A DNA stretch of 64,000 nt from Flavobacterium pokkalii (GTDB lineage: Bacteria; Bacteroidota; Bacteroidia; Flavobacteriales; Flavobacteriaceae): positions 62,001-126,000 of the forward strand of contig NZ_NASZ01000001.1 of NCBI RefSeq assembly GCF_014596575.1, given 5' to 3'. This document shows, in pieces, positions 9,504 to 19,200 of this stretch (the first letter of the stretch is position 1; each line of letters opens with the position of its first letter). The notes beneath the pieces are model-generated. The model saw nothing but the letters and a program-made list of their open reading frames with translations. It did no database searches and had not been told where the DNA came from. The translations under genes were made by a program, and so were the position numbers.

Positions 9504-11774
9504 TTAGTTCAAACTCGCTTTGAACATTCGCAATTCTTCCCAGGAATATTTTTCTCCAAATTGTTCTTTCATTGGGGTAAGTGATTCTTCCTGATAAAAT
9601 TTAAAGGCTTCCGCCAATTCATCAATGGTATCCTGTGGCAGGATTTCGCTAATAGAAATTCTTTTCCCCTGAATTAATTTGACCAAATGACCTTCGATAG
9701 TTTGCACGGTTAATTTTCGAATATTGGCAATATCCTGAATAGAATTCTTAGCAATCCAAAGCTCAAAAGTTTCCTCAACAGTTGATTTTTTGGGCTCTTT
9801 TGGTCCTTTTTTCTTGGAAGAATAACGATCCAAATCGACATCGTCTTCCAACAAATTCACATGCGTTTCTTTGAATTGTTTTTGAATTGCTTCTTTCTTT
9901 CTGGAAAGGTATTTTTTGATTTCGTCAGAAGTGAGTTTTTCTTTCGAAATAGCCTCACCGGAACGCAATGTTTCGAGTAATAATTTGGCTTTCATTAATT
10001 GCAAAACGGCTTTGGTTTGCAATTCTTCCAGTTCCGATAATTCTTCAAAATAGGCTTTGGCTTTTTTTGCCCGTTTTACTTCTTCAATTTTCCATAAAAT
10101 TTCAAATACCAAATCGTCCATGGGTTTGAAAAAATAGCCAAAAGCTGCCTGAATTCTTTCAGAAACATGAATTAAATCAACCGTTTCATTGGCAAAAATT
10201 TTATGCAATTGGAGCATGAATTTTTTGGAAGGATCCAAAAGCGTTTCCATCTGTTGTAATTGTTTGGCTGCCCACAGTGCATTTTTAGATTTTATGGAAC
10301 TTTCCGATTTATCAGAATAACTGAATTTATGATTGCGCCATTCCTGAGCTAAATTGGTCCAATCGAAACAATTCACCAAATATTGATGAATGAAATTCTT
10401 GGTTTCAAAATGCAAAGATTGCTTTAAAATTTCATCTGAAGCTTTGTTTTGAGCATAATCCATCACGTCCTGATCGTTTGAAATACCATTCATTCGCAAC
10501 GGAGAAAGCAAAATTAAGCCTTCTAACGAACGTAAACGCGATAAAGCCACATAGGCCTGCCCGGGCATAAAAACCTGTGATACGTCAAGCGCTGCTTTGT
10601 CAAATGTTAGTCCCTGGCTTTTATGAATGGTAATTGCCCAAGCTAATTTGATAGGATAATGAACAAAAGTCCCCAAAACCTCCTCTTCTACTTCCTTTGT
10701 TAACTGATTGACTTTGTAACGAATGTTTTGCCATTCGTAGCGTTCTACTTCGATTGTTTTATTTTCTTCCGGAAAATGGACCAAAATTTCTTTATTCGAA
10801 AGTGATTTGATGATCCCCATTTTTCCATTGAAATAATTCTTTTCAAAGTTCAGATCATTTTTGACAAACATAATCTGAGCCCCCACTTTTAGCTGGAGAT
10901 TGTATTCGATAGGATAAATTTTCTCCGGAAAATCGCCTGTAATTTCAGGCGTATAAGTGATTAATTCTCCTTTCAAATCGGCCAAAGCCTGCGCATTCAT
11001 GGTGTCGGCCTTGGCATTATGCGTTGTCAAAGTAATGTAACCTTTATTCGCTTTTAAATCAAAATCCGGTCGTACATATTGGTTTAAAACCTGAACATCA
11101 TCGGGAGTAATTTTATTATTTCTCAAATTATTCAAAACCGAAATAAAATTCGAATCGGTTTGTCTGAAAATTTTAGATAATTCAATATACAAAGGTGGAT
11201 TTTGTTGAATGACATGCGAATGGAAAAAAAATTTTCCCTTATAATAATTGCGTAAGGTACGCCATTCTTCATCTCTAATTACCGGCGGCAATTGCAATAA
11301 ATCGCCAATAAATAAGACCTGAACCCCACCAAAAGGGGCTGCTTTTTTCCGCACCGTTTGCATCATGTAATCCATGGCATCGAGCAAATCGGCACGCAGC
11401 ATACTCACTTCGTCAATCACCAGCAATTCCATATTACGAATCACGGCTTTTTTTTGTCCGTTCATTTTAAAATGCCGACGCAAACTTTCTTTAGTTTCAA
11501 ATTTTAAAGTTTCGGAAAATTGAAAATCAGCCGTATGCGAAGGAATAAATCCGCTAAAAGGCAACTGAAACATCGAATGAATAGTTACACCACCGGCATT
11601 TAGCGCCGCAATTCCGGTAGGTGCTACGACCACCGTATTTTTATGAGTGGTTTCAATAATTTCACGCAGCAAAGTCGTTTTACCTGTACCCGCCTTACCC
11701 GTCAAAAAAACCGAACGTTGGGTTTGATTGATGAATTGTAGAGTGTATTTTGCGGCTTCGGAAACGATTTGCAT
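9504..11774 (-). CDS. Pif1/RecD-like helicase with C-terminal helix-turn-helix
   Basis: A 756-aa superfamily 1 helicase that should unwind DNA with ATP. Walker A is GKAGTGKT (26-33), Walker B is VIDEVSML (about 120), and later helicase motifs include AWAITIHKSQGLTFDKA and QAYVALSRLRS, typical of Pif1/RecD-type enzymes. The C-terminal third has a charged linker and a helix-turn-helix of the kind seen at the end of RecQ (SIQDIANIRKLTVQTIEGHL). It stands alone, with the Skp gene upstream behind a terminator. It may act in replication-fork or G-quadruplex upkeep, which is inference. Confidence 0.85.
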   Translation of the reverse strand: MQIVSEAAKYTLQFINQTQRSVFLTGKAGTGKTTLLREIIETTHKNTVVVAPTGIAALNAGGVTIHSMFQLPFSGFIPSHTADFQFSETLKFETKESLRRHFKMNGQKKAVIRNMELLVIDEVSMLRADLLDAMDYMMQTVRKKAAPFGGVQVLFIGDLLQLPPVIRDEEWRTLRNYYKGKFFFHSHVIQQNPPLYIELSKIFRQTDSNFISVLNNLRNNKITPDDVQVLNQYVRPDFDLKANKGYITLTTHNAKADTMNAQALADLKGELITYTPEITGDFPEKIYPIEYNLQLKVGAQIMFVKNDLNFEKNYFNGKMGIIKSLSNKEILVHFPEENKTIEVERYEWQNIRYKVNQLTKEVEEEVLGTFVHYPIKLAWAITIHKSQGLTFDKAALDVSQVFMPGQAYVALSRLRSLEGLILLSPLRMNGISNDQDVMDYAQNKASDEILKQSLHFETKNFIHQYLVNCFDWTNLAQEWRNHKFSYSDKSESSIKSKNALWAAKQLQQMETLLDPSKKFMLQLHKIFANETVDLIHVSERIQAAFGYFFKPMDDLVFEILWKIEEVKRAKKAKAYFEELSELEELQTKAVLQLMKAKLLLETLRSGEAISKEKLTSDEIKKYLSRKKEAIQKQFKETHVNLLEDDVDLDRYSSKKKGPKEPKKSTVEETFELWIAKNSIQDIANIRKLTVQTIEGHLVKLIQGKRISISEILPQDTIDELAEAFKFYQEESLTPMKEQFGEKYSWEELRMFKASLN

Positions 11775-11825
11775 AAAATTAAAATAAGATTTTTCTTTAA
11801 AGTAAATTATTATTCAAAATAAGCA

Positions 11826-11864
11826 AAAAAGCCTTCAATTTCAAAATAGAAATGAAGGCTTTTT
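11826..11864 (-). terminator. Hairpin terminator after skp
   Basis: An 11-bp stem (AAAAGCCTTCA at 11827-11837, complement at 11853-11863) lies downstream of the Skp-like gene and upstream of the helicase gene on the same strand; the stem is flanked by A and T runs, so it would work in the minus direction. Confidence 0.75.
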
Positions 11865-11882
11865 AATTGAAAAAAAGTGAAA

Positions 11883-12458
11883 TTATTTCTTCTCTTCGGT
11901 TTTTTCATCCGCTTTATCCTCAGATTTAGCAGTCGTTTTATACTTGTCATTCAATGCTTTAATGATTTCTTTAGTGATATCATATTTATCTTCTGCATAA
12001 AGTACAGACGCAGCGTCACCGGTACCATAGATATAAGCATAGCCGTTTTTCTTTCCGTAATCTTTGATGAATTTTTTAACTCCGCTGATTAAACTATCCA
12101 TTTCAGCTCCACTTTCCTGTTGCAATTGTTGCGCTAAAGCCTGTTGCGCATAACCTAATTGTTGCTCTCTTTTTTGCAATTCAGCAGCGCGTTTTTGAGC
12201 CCATTCCTGTCCGTTAGCCTGAGCCTGAGATTGAAAATTAGCAGCATCTTGTTTGAAACGTTTGATTTCAGCATCCAACTGTCTTCCTTTTTCTTCCGAC
12301 TGTGCTTTGTATTTTGCTTCTAAATCTTTCGCCTCAGTATATTCTTTCATTAATTCCGAAGTATCTATATAAGCAGTTTTTACTTCTTTAACTTCTGCGG
12401 TTTTGTTACAAGCAACAACTGAAATAGAAATTGCGATAATTAATAAAACTTTCTTCAT
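11883..12458 (-). CDS. OmpH/Skp family chaperone, lipoprotein form
   Basis: A 191-aa periplasmic chaperone of the Skp type that would hold unfolded outer-membrane proteins. The N-terminus is a lipoprotein signal (IAISISVVAC, cysteine at 17), after which TAYIDTSELMKEYTEAKDLE begins the Skp domain. A long coiled coil (about 45-115, rich in Gln, Ala, Lys, Glu) forms the tentacles. The acidic/lysine tail from 175 (KSEDKADEKTEEKK) is low complexity. Escherichia coli Skp is not lipidated, so this anchored form is a Bacteroidota variation. Confidence 0.85.
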   Translation of the reverse strand: MKKVLLIIAISISVVACNKTAEVKEVKTAYIDTSELMKEYTEAKDLEAKYKAQSEEKGRQLDAEIKRFKQDAANFQSQAQANGQEWAQKRAAELQKREQQLGYAQQALAQQLQQESGAEMDSLISGVKKFIKDYGKKNGYAYIYGTGDAASVLYAEDKYDITKEIIKALNDKYKTTAKSEDKADEKTEEKK

Positions 12459-12579
12459 CTTGATTAAAATTGTAATTAAATGTGTGTATGGGCAAAAATA
12501 TAAAAAAATAGATAGTAACCTAAAAAAGTACGGAAAAATGGGAAATTTTTAAATTATTAGATTTGACTATAAAAAATTA

Positions 12580-12624
12580 AAAAGCTATAATTTGAATTTA
12601 TTAAAATCAAATTAAATAGCTTTT
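12580..12624 (-). terminator. Likely terminator downstream of the methyltransferase
   Basis: A hairpin of AAAAGCTAT (12580-12588) with its complement at 12616-12624, extended by imperfect AATTTGA/TCAAATT pairing, lies 80 bp after the methyltransferase gene. It is AT-rich and weaker than others in the window. The rest of the 12,459-12,704 space holds nothing else that I can see. Confidence 0.45.
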
Positions 12625-12704
12625 AAATAAAGTAAAAACTAAACTTAGACGACTTATCAGTTGTTTTTACTGAAAAACTACGCTTAAAACGCTTAAAATG
12701 CGTT

Positions 12705-13553
12705 TTAGTTATTTTTTAAGACATAAATTAGTGAAGAATACTCCAAATTACGCTTGGCTTTCCAATTCGATTGTAAACCGATCAAAAATGCTTTAATAAA
12801 ATTCATTTTCCCATTTTTATATTTTTCAGAAAGCAGACTAACATAAAAGGAATCAAATTTCATAGGAAGCACTTTCTCTAATTTCATATTCTCTTTTTCA
12901 AAAAGCATTTGAATCGCTTTTTTAGAAAAATGCCAAAAATGAATGGGTACATCAAAAGCAGCCCAATAAGTTCCGTAATGTTTAGCATCGAAAGATTTAA
13001 AATTAGGAACAGCCACAATTAAAGTTCCTTCTGGTTTTAACAAACGCTTTAATTCTTTAATTTGAAAATCCAAATCTGGTACATGTTCCAAAACATGCCA
13101 CATCGTAATGACATCAAAAGAATGATTTTCTAGTTCGGTTGTATTTTCAACAAAAGAAATTCCTTTACCGATAGCAATTTCCTTTGCTCTGTCGCTTGGT
13201 TCTATCCCCATCGTTTGCCAGCCATCATTTTTAGCCACCGATAAAAAATCGCCGGTTCCGGCACCGATATCCAAAATTCGTCCTTTAGCCGCTTGTTGGG
13301 AATTAATCAAATTCAATTTATTTTTTAAAGCAATTCCTTTTACAAAATGATAGGCTTTTTCAAATAAAGATCTTCTGTTATCCGTATGCGAAATATAATC
13401 TTCACTTTCGTAATATTTCCCTAAATTTTCTAAACTCGGTTGCGGATGTGTAATTAACATATCCAAAGTTTCATCATAATACAAATCAAAAGTTTCTTTA
13501 GAAACCGAATGATCTTTTACAGTAAGAAAATGTGTTTTATTTGAAATATCCAT
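12705..13553 (-). CDS. Class I SAM-dependent methyltransferase
   Basis: A 282-aa methyltransferase of the methyltransf_23 type. The SAM-binding glycine loop is ILDIGAGTGDFL (about 92-103), and the later motif DVITMWHVLEHVPD (about 145-158) is typical of small-molecule or glycan methyltransferases. The first 60 residues (YYDETLDMLITHPQP, YYESEDYISH) are the lead-in often seen in this family. The substrate is unknown. Its neighbour mnmG is upstream but separated by 250 bp with a hairpin, so it is probably transcribed alone. Confidence 0.85.
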   Translation of the reverse strand: MDISNKTHFLTVKDHSVSKETFDLYYDETLDMLITHPQPSLENLGKYYESEDYISHTDNRRSLFEKAYHFVKGIALKNKLNLINSQQAAKGRILDIGAGTGDFLSVAKNDGWQTMGIEPSDRAKEIAIGKGISFVENTTELENHSFDVITMWHVLEHVPDLDFQIKELKRLLKPEGTLIVAVPNFKSFDAKHYGTYWAAFDVPIHFWHFSKKAIQMLFEKENMKLEKVLPMKFDSFYVSLLSEKYKNGKMNFIKAFLIGLQSNWKAKRNLEYSSLIYVLKNN

Positions 13554-13631
13554 TTTTTGTGGTTGGTGGTCTGGTAAATCTTCACTTAATAATGAAGAAA
13601 ATATTATACATTAAAATTTATTCTAATTTTT

Positions 13632-13669
13632 AAAAGGAGTAATAAATCAAAATATCTATTACTCCTTTT
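13632..13669. terminator. Hairpin between mnmG and methyltransferase genes
   Basis: A perfect 13-bp stem (13632-13644 with 13657-13669, built on AAAAGGAGTAATA) lies downstream of mnmG. The T-rich flank is on the plus side, so the polarity of termination is uncertain. Confidence 0.55.
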
Positions 13670-13717
13670 TATTCTTTTAAATCGCTACTTCCTAGTAATA
13701 ACAAGGCTTACGGCCGT

Positions 13718-13733
13718 AGTTTCACGTGGAACA
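13718..13733. promoter_or_regulatory. parS-like site 1
   Basis: The 16-mer AGTTTCACGTGGAACA contains the parS core GTTTCACGTGGAAC, which differs at one position from the widespread GTTTCACGTGAAAC that ParB binds for chromosome segregation. It lies in the mnmG-methyltransferase intergenic space next to an inverted repeat. Two more such sites are 2 kb away, which makes chance unlikely. Confidence 0.8.
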
Positions 13734-13740
13734 AATCAGC

Positions 13741-13800
13741 ATTCAGTGGTCAGTTTTTAGTAAACAGTTTAGCTGCAGTCTGTATAACTGAACACTGAAT
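13741..13800. repeat. Inverted repeat, 15-bp arms
   Basis: The 60-bp block starts with ATTCAGTGGTCAGTT (13741-13755) and ends with its inverted copy with one mismatch (13786-13800). It sits directly downstream of mnmG and next to the parS-like site. It has no T tail and is probably a mobile or repetitive palindromic element rather than a terminator. Confidence 0.65.
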
Positions 13801-13806
13801 ACTTTT

Positions 13807-15690
13807 TTATCTTCCCATATAAATCAACAATACCGAAATATCGCTTGGAGAAACTCCACTAATACGAGATGCCTGTGAAATGGTTACCGGGCGAATTTTA
13901 TTCAATTTTTGTTTAGCCTCAATAGACATCGATTTGATTTTGTTATAATCGAAATCTTCCGGAATTTTTACATCTTCTAATCTGGAAAGCTTATCCGCAT
14001 TATTTCTTTCTTTTTCGATATAACCGGAATATTTCACCTGAACTTCGGCTTGTTCCAAAATTTCTTCGTCTAAATCATTTTCGGCAACATAAGCTTGAAC
14101 TTTTTCAAATTTCATCATGTCTTCCAAATCAATTTGCGGACGCGAGAAAATTTTAAACATTTTATCACCCTGAGAGATTGGCGCCGATTCTTTAGCTTCC
14201 AAAATTGGATTGGTCTCTCCTATCGTAACCGAAGTTTCTTTGAAAAAAGCCACCATTTTTTCAGACTCATTCAATTTACGTTCCATACGACGTAAACGGG
14301 CTTCAGAAGCCAAACCAATTTCATACGACATTGGCGTTAATCTGAAATCGGCATTATCCTGACGTAATAAAGTGCGGTACTCCGCTCTGGAAGTAAACAT
14401 ACGATAAGGTTCTTCAGTTCCTTTCGTAATTAAGTCGTCAATTAAAACTCCAATATAAGCTTCATCTCTTTTTAAAATCAAAGGCGCTTTTTCGTGCACT
14501 TTTAAATGCGCATTAATTCCCGCCATCAATCCTTGAGAAGCTGCTTCTTCATATCCGGTGGTTCCATTAATTTGTCCGGCAAAATATAATCCTTCCACCA
14601 ATTTAGTTTCCAAAGTGTGTTTTAATTGCGTTGGCGGAAAATAATCATACTCGATTGCATAACCCGGTCTGAAGAATTTTACATTCTCAAAACCGGCTAC
14701 AGTACGCAACGCTTTAAATTGAATATCCTCCGGTAAGGAAGTAGAAAAACCATTCACATAAAACTCACAAGTATTCCATCCTTCCGGTTCAACAAAAAGT
14801 TGGTGACGTTCTTTATCAGCAAAACGATTAATTTTATCTTCAATCGATGGACAATAACGCGGTCCCAAACTTTTAATACGACCATTAAACATTGGCGAAC
14901 GATCAAAACCTTCTCTTAAAATATTATGCACTTCCGGAGAAGTGTAAGTCATATAACAAGAACGTTGATGCGTTAACGGAGAAGTCAAATCCGAATAAGA
15001 GAATTTAGATGGCTTTGCATCTCCTTTTTCTTCATTCATTTTCGAATAATCCAAAGAACGACCATCCACTCGTGGCGGTGTTCCGGTTTTCATTCTTCCG
15101 GCTTCAAAACCGGCTTCAATCAAATCTTCGGTAATTCCGTGTGCAGCGCTCTCACCTGCTCTACCACCTCCGAATTGTTTTTCTCCAATATGAATTAATC
15201 CGTTCAAAAAAGTTCCATTGGTCAACACCACCGATTTGGAACGAATTTCAACTCCCAAAGAAGTTCGAATACCTTTTATTTTTCCGTTTTCAATAATCAA
15301 GCCTTTTACCATTTCCTGGTAAAAATCAAGATTAGGAGTTCCTTCTAACATCATTCTCCATTCTTCAGCAAAACGCATACGGTCACTTTGCACACGAGGA
15401 GACCACATAGCCGGACCTTTGGACTTATTCAACATCTTAAATTGAATTGCAGTTCTGTCAGAAACAATTCCTGAATAACCTCCCAAAGCATCAATCTCAC
15501 GTACAATTTGACCTTTTGCAATTCCACCCATCGCAGGATTACAAGACATCTGGGCTATGTTTTGCAAACTCATTGTAACCAATAAAGTTTTCGAACCCAA
15601 ATTTGCAGCAGCGGCAGCAGCTTCTGAACCTGCATGACCGGCACCCACAACAATTACATCATACTCTTCTAAAAACATTCTTTTTATCAT
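13807..15690 (-). CDS. mnmG: tRNA uridine-5-carboxymethylaminomethyl modification enzyme MnmG (GidA)
   Basis: MnmG works with MnmE to put the carboxymethylaminomethyl (or aminomethyl) group on U34 of certain tRNAs, using FAD, NADH and a folate. The FAD-binding motif DVIVVGAGHAGSEAAAAAA is at about 10-28, followed by MSCNPAMGGIAKG (about 50-62) and the C-terminal helical domain. Length 627 aa is normal. Met5 is an alternative start. The mnmG gene is near the origin in many bacteria, which agrees with the parS-like sites on both sides of it. Confidence 0.96.
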   Translation of the reverse strand: MIKRMFLEEYDVIVVGAGHAGSEAAAAAANLGSKTLLVTMSLQNIAQMSCNPAMGGIAKGQIVREIDALGGYSGIVSDRTAIQFKMLNKSKGPAMWSPRVQSDRMRFAEEWRMMLEGTPNLDFYQEMVKGLIIENGKIKGIRTSLGVEIRSKSVVLTNGTFLNGLIHIGEKQFGGGRAGESAAHGITEDLIEAGFEAGRMKTGTPPRVDGRSLDYSKMNEEKGDAKPSKFSYSDLTSPLTHQRSCYMTYTSPEVHNILREGFDRSPMFNGRIKSLGPRYCPSIEDKINRFADKERHQLFVEPEGWNTCEFYVNGFSTSLPEDIQFKALRTVAGFENVKFFRPGYAIEYDYFPPTQLKHTLETKLVEGLYFAGQINGTTGYEEAASQGLMAGINAHLKVHEKAPLILKRDEAYIGVLIDDLITKGTEEPYRMFTSRAEYRTLLRQDNADFRLTPMSYEIGLASEARLRRMERKLNESEKMVAFFKETSVTIGETNPILEAKESAPISQGDKMFKIFSRPQIDLEDMMKFEKVQAYVAENDLDEEILEQAEVQVKYSGYIEKERNNADKLSRLEDVKIPEDFDYNKIKSMSIEAKQKLNKIRPVTISQASRISGVSPSDISVLLIYMGR

Positions 15691-15786
15691 TTACCCTTTT
15701 CAGGGAAGCTTCTGAAATAAAAAATCTCAAAAGCAAATTTAAAATTTCGCTTCCTTCGGAAGCATTTGTATTTTATTTTTTCCCGA

Positions 15787-15802
15787 TGTTCCACGTGGAA
15801 CA
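15787..15802. promoter_or_regulatory. parS-like site 2, perfect palindrome
   Basis: TGTTCCACGTGGAACA is a perfect 16-bp palindrome that matches the parS consensus apart from the symmetric C and G at positions 5 and 12. It lies in the mnmG-ybeY space, 32 bp before the next site. Confidence 0.88.
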
Positions 15803-15829
15803 TTAAACACAAAAAAGAAAATTAAATCA

Positions 15830-16249
15830 TTATTGTTTCACGTGGAACATGGCTATTTTTTCATCTTCTTTTACACGCATCAATTGTTCACTTTCTTCAT
15901 CTTTATCCTTATAACCACAATAATGCAAGACACCATGAACTAAAACCCGTTTAAGTTCATCCTCAAAAGAAACATTAAAATCATTGGCGTTATCCTGAAC
16001 ACGTTCAACCGATATAAAAATATCGCCATTTAATTCGTTACCTACGGTATAATCAAAACTAATTATATCTGTTAAAGTATCGTGATTTAAATACTCCATA
16101 TTTATTTTATGAAGGTATTCATCATCACAAAAAATATAATTTATTTCTCCTTCTTTTTTATTTTCTGAGACTATCACAGCCGATAACCACGAAGCAATTA
16201 CCTCTTCGTTGTCCAAGCTAAAATCACATTCGTAATTAAAATCTATCAT
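15830..16249 (-). CDS. ybeY: Endoribonuclease YbeY, rRNA maturation factor
   Basis: YbeY is a metal-dependent RNase acting in 16S rRNA 3'-end processing and ribosome quality control. The metal site is seen as HGVLHYCGYKD in the C-terminal third. The usual third histidine (HGxLHLxGYDH) is replaced by Asp, which I recall as normal for Bacteroidota. The last residues MFHVKQ are encoded by a parS-like site. Its start overlaps the stop of the DUF4175 gene by 4 bases (coupled translation). Length 139 aa is slightly short but complete. Confidence 0.93.
   Translation of the reverse strand: MIDFNYECDFSLDNEEVIASWLSAVIVSENKKEGEINYIFCDDEYLHKINMEYLNHDTLTDIISFDYTVGNELNGDIFISVERVQDNANDFNVSFEDELKRVLVHGVLHYCGYKDKDEESEQLMRVKEDEKIAMFHVKQ
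15834..15849. promoter_or_regulatory. parS-like site 3, inside the 3' end of ybeY
   Basis: TGTTTCACGTGGAACA differs from the parS consensus TGTTTCACGTGAAACA at one position. It covers codons for the last residues of YbeY (MFHVKQ). A DNA-level constraint on this coding stretch is likely. Confidence 0.88.
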
Positions 16250-19200
16250 TGTGTTTTAAAATATTTCTGAACCTTACGGTCAAAATTCGAGCGCAAAGGT
16301 AGTGATTGTCTGTTTAATATTTCTATACTACGCAAATATTCTAACAAGCTCTCAGGTAGGGCTTTTGAACTATTTGAAAATTCCTTAGAATTGGTTTCGG
16401 ACTGACGCTTATTATCTTCTCCCTGCTCACGAATAGCATTGTTTAATTTTAATAATTCCTGTTTAATAGTATTTACTTTTTGAAGGGTTTCATTCTTAAA
16501 ACCTTTATTCAATAATTGCTTCTCTAAATCTTTCATTTTATTCAAAGCACTTTGACCTGAATTACCTAAACCTTGCTTGCTCAATTCGTTCTCTAAAGCT
16601 TCTCGTAATGCTTTTTGCTCTTTAAAAATTTCCATTATACTGCGCGCATCACCTTCTCCGTCTTGTCCATTTTCACCTTCTTTTTTATTACCCTCGCTAC
16701 CTTCACCAGATTCTCCAGGCTTCATACCCTGTTTCATTTTATCTCCTAACTTTTGTTGTTTGGAAATAATATCCGGCAACTGCATTCCTTCTCCTTTACC
16801 TGATTGAGGCTTACCCTGTCCCATTGAAGATAAAGACATCTGCATAGCATTTAATAATTCACTTAAAAAATCACCTAGTTTATTAGCCGAAGCTACCGCA
16901 TATTGCTGATGAGAAACACCTTTTGAAATATTAGAATCAGTCAAATTCTCTAATGCTTTATCTATATTGTACTGTACATTTCCAACTTCTTTAGTAATAT
17001 CTTCAGTAAACTTAGGATTGCGTAATGACATTGCAAACAAACTATCATCAACATGCTTAAACTGTAAACGTAAATCCTGCTGAAGTTTTATATTCTTATT
17101 AAAAGCAGCTGAAGTGGGATTTAGAGATTTAAAACTTAACATTACTGATTCCTCAGAAAGCGAAAAAGCTAAAAGATTATCCAAAACCTGACGCAGCATT
17201 TTGACATCTTCTTCCAACTGTTCCATCGCAGCTCCTTCCATCCCCTGATCCATTTTCAAAGACATTTGCTTCATTTTTTTAGAAGCATTCTTTTGTTTTG
17301 GCTTTGCTTTTTGATTGTTATTTTTACTCAATTCCTCAGAAGCATTCTTCAAATCCTCCTCAATACTTTTCTCTAAATTTTCGTCATTAGGAATATCTAA
17401 AGGAGCTTTTAACTCCATATTTTCTTTTTCCAAATCATCTAATTCATTCTGTATTTTATCAAATACTTTATTAATTTCCTGTTGCTTTGAAATTGTATTT
17501 TCGTTTAGCTTTTCAGAAAGTTTATCTTGTTTCTCCGATAATTTATCTAATTTATCAGCGATTTGTTCTGCTTTCTTTTCTACATAATATTTCTTAGTAA
17601 GCTCCACTAACTGCTGTAAATTCTTTACCTGATTTTTACTCTTTTGCTTAAACTGATCTAATTTTTCAAGTAAATCTTCATTCTTAAGCTTATCGTTTAA
17701 AGACTTTAATTCCTCTAAAAGTTTCTTATTCTTTTCTAATTCTTCGTTATTTTTTTCAACACGTTTTTCTAGTTCTTCTTTAAAGTCATCCTCTGGTTTA
17801 TATTTAGATTCATCTAAATTATTTTTCATTTTATCCATAAAATTGCGCATCATCTCATCCTGCTTCTTTTGCTGCTGAATAAAATCATTAATTTTTTGTT
17901 GGTCATTAAATTCAAAATTTTCTTTTTCCTTACCGGATTTTTGAATCTTTTCTAACTGTGAAAATTGCTTATCCTGATTCTTCAATGATTTTTGCAAACC
18001 CTGAATATTATCAGATTGTTGTTGTAAAAGCAAATCCTGTTTTTCCTGTTTCGTTTTAATTCGGTTAGAAAAAACAGCCGATTTAGAACTCTTAAAATGA
18101 TGCAATACATCATTATCAAAAACCTCAAAATAATAATCGTAAGTCACTCCTTCCTGTACCGGAAGATTAGCAGGAAAAGCAAAGATGAATTGGTCATAAG
18201 TATTTTGCTTAATAGCTATTGTTCCACGTTTAGCAGTTTTATGTTTATTAGATTCATAATACACAATTTGCAATTTGCTCAAACCATAGTCATCGCTAAC
18301 TTTTCCCAAAAGATAATTCGTAGCTAATTTTAAACTATCCGGAGCTGTATTGACAGTAATCGATGGGAACTGATCTTTGATAACCACCAATTGATAATTT
18401 AGTTTTTCATAATTAACAATCGCATTATTGGAACTAATAATTTGGTAATTTGTATTGTCATTGATATTTTTTGACAAACTAAAATCATTATCTTTTTTAA
18501 TGAATTCTGAAATAGATTTTCCATTAGAAAAAACTAATTTCTGCGTGGCCAACGTATTAATTTTCCAGGTAATTTTAGTTCCTTCAGGAATAATGGCGTT
18601 ACCTGACCCTTTAATAATTTCGGGTTTTCTATGTAAATGAGATGGAAAATGCAATTGCATTTCAAAGTTTAAAATAGAAGGAACATTAACAACTTTCAAA
18701 AGATATTCGGGAGAAGAAACCTTATTAGCTTCTAAATGAAAGCTAACGTCCGAAACCGCTTTCTCAATTTTGAATTGAAATTCTCCGGGTTTGACATTCT
18801 CCATAAAATAAGTTTCATCATTAATAAAAATCATGACATTTTCAGGAACAACTTTTCCTTTGGTATGAACTTTTACAATGAAATCTTTGTTTTGCTGCGT
18901 TTGTAAATTTTGATTTAAAAGCACAAATTCAAAAGGAGCCGGAGGTGAAAAACGAGCATTAAAATGAACAATTCTATTCAAACTTTGGCTAATAATCGTA
19001 CTATTTCCAGAAAAATAAAAAGTAGAAAATACCAAAAGAGGAATTAAAGCCAGAGGTAAATATTTCTTATTGGCATTAAAATTCACAGCATTTGAAAAAG
19101 GAATCGGTTGCAAAGCATTCGCTTTTTGTTCAATAGAAGCCAAAAGCAATTCCGATTTATTCTGATGCATATCAGAATCTGACAATTGAATAAAGTTGAG

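Noticed and set aside
18220..18235. TGTTCCACGTTTAGCA, parS half-match
   Set aside because: Only the left half matches and it lies within the DUF4175 coding sequence.
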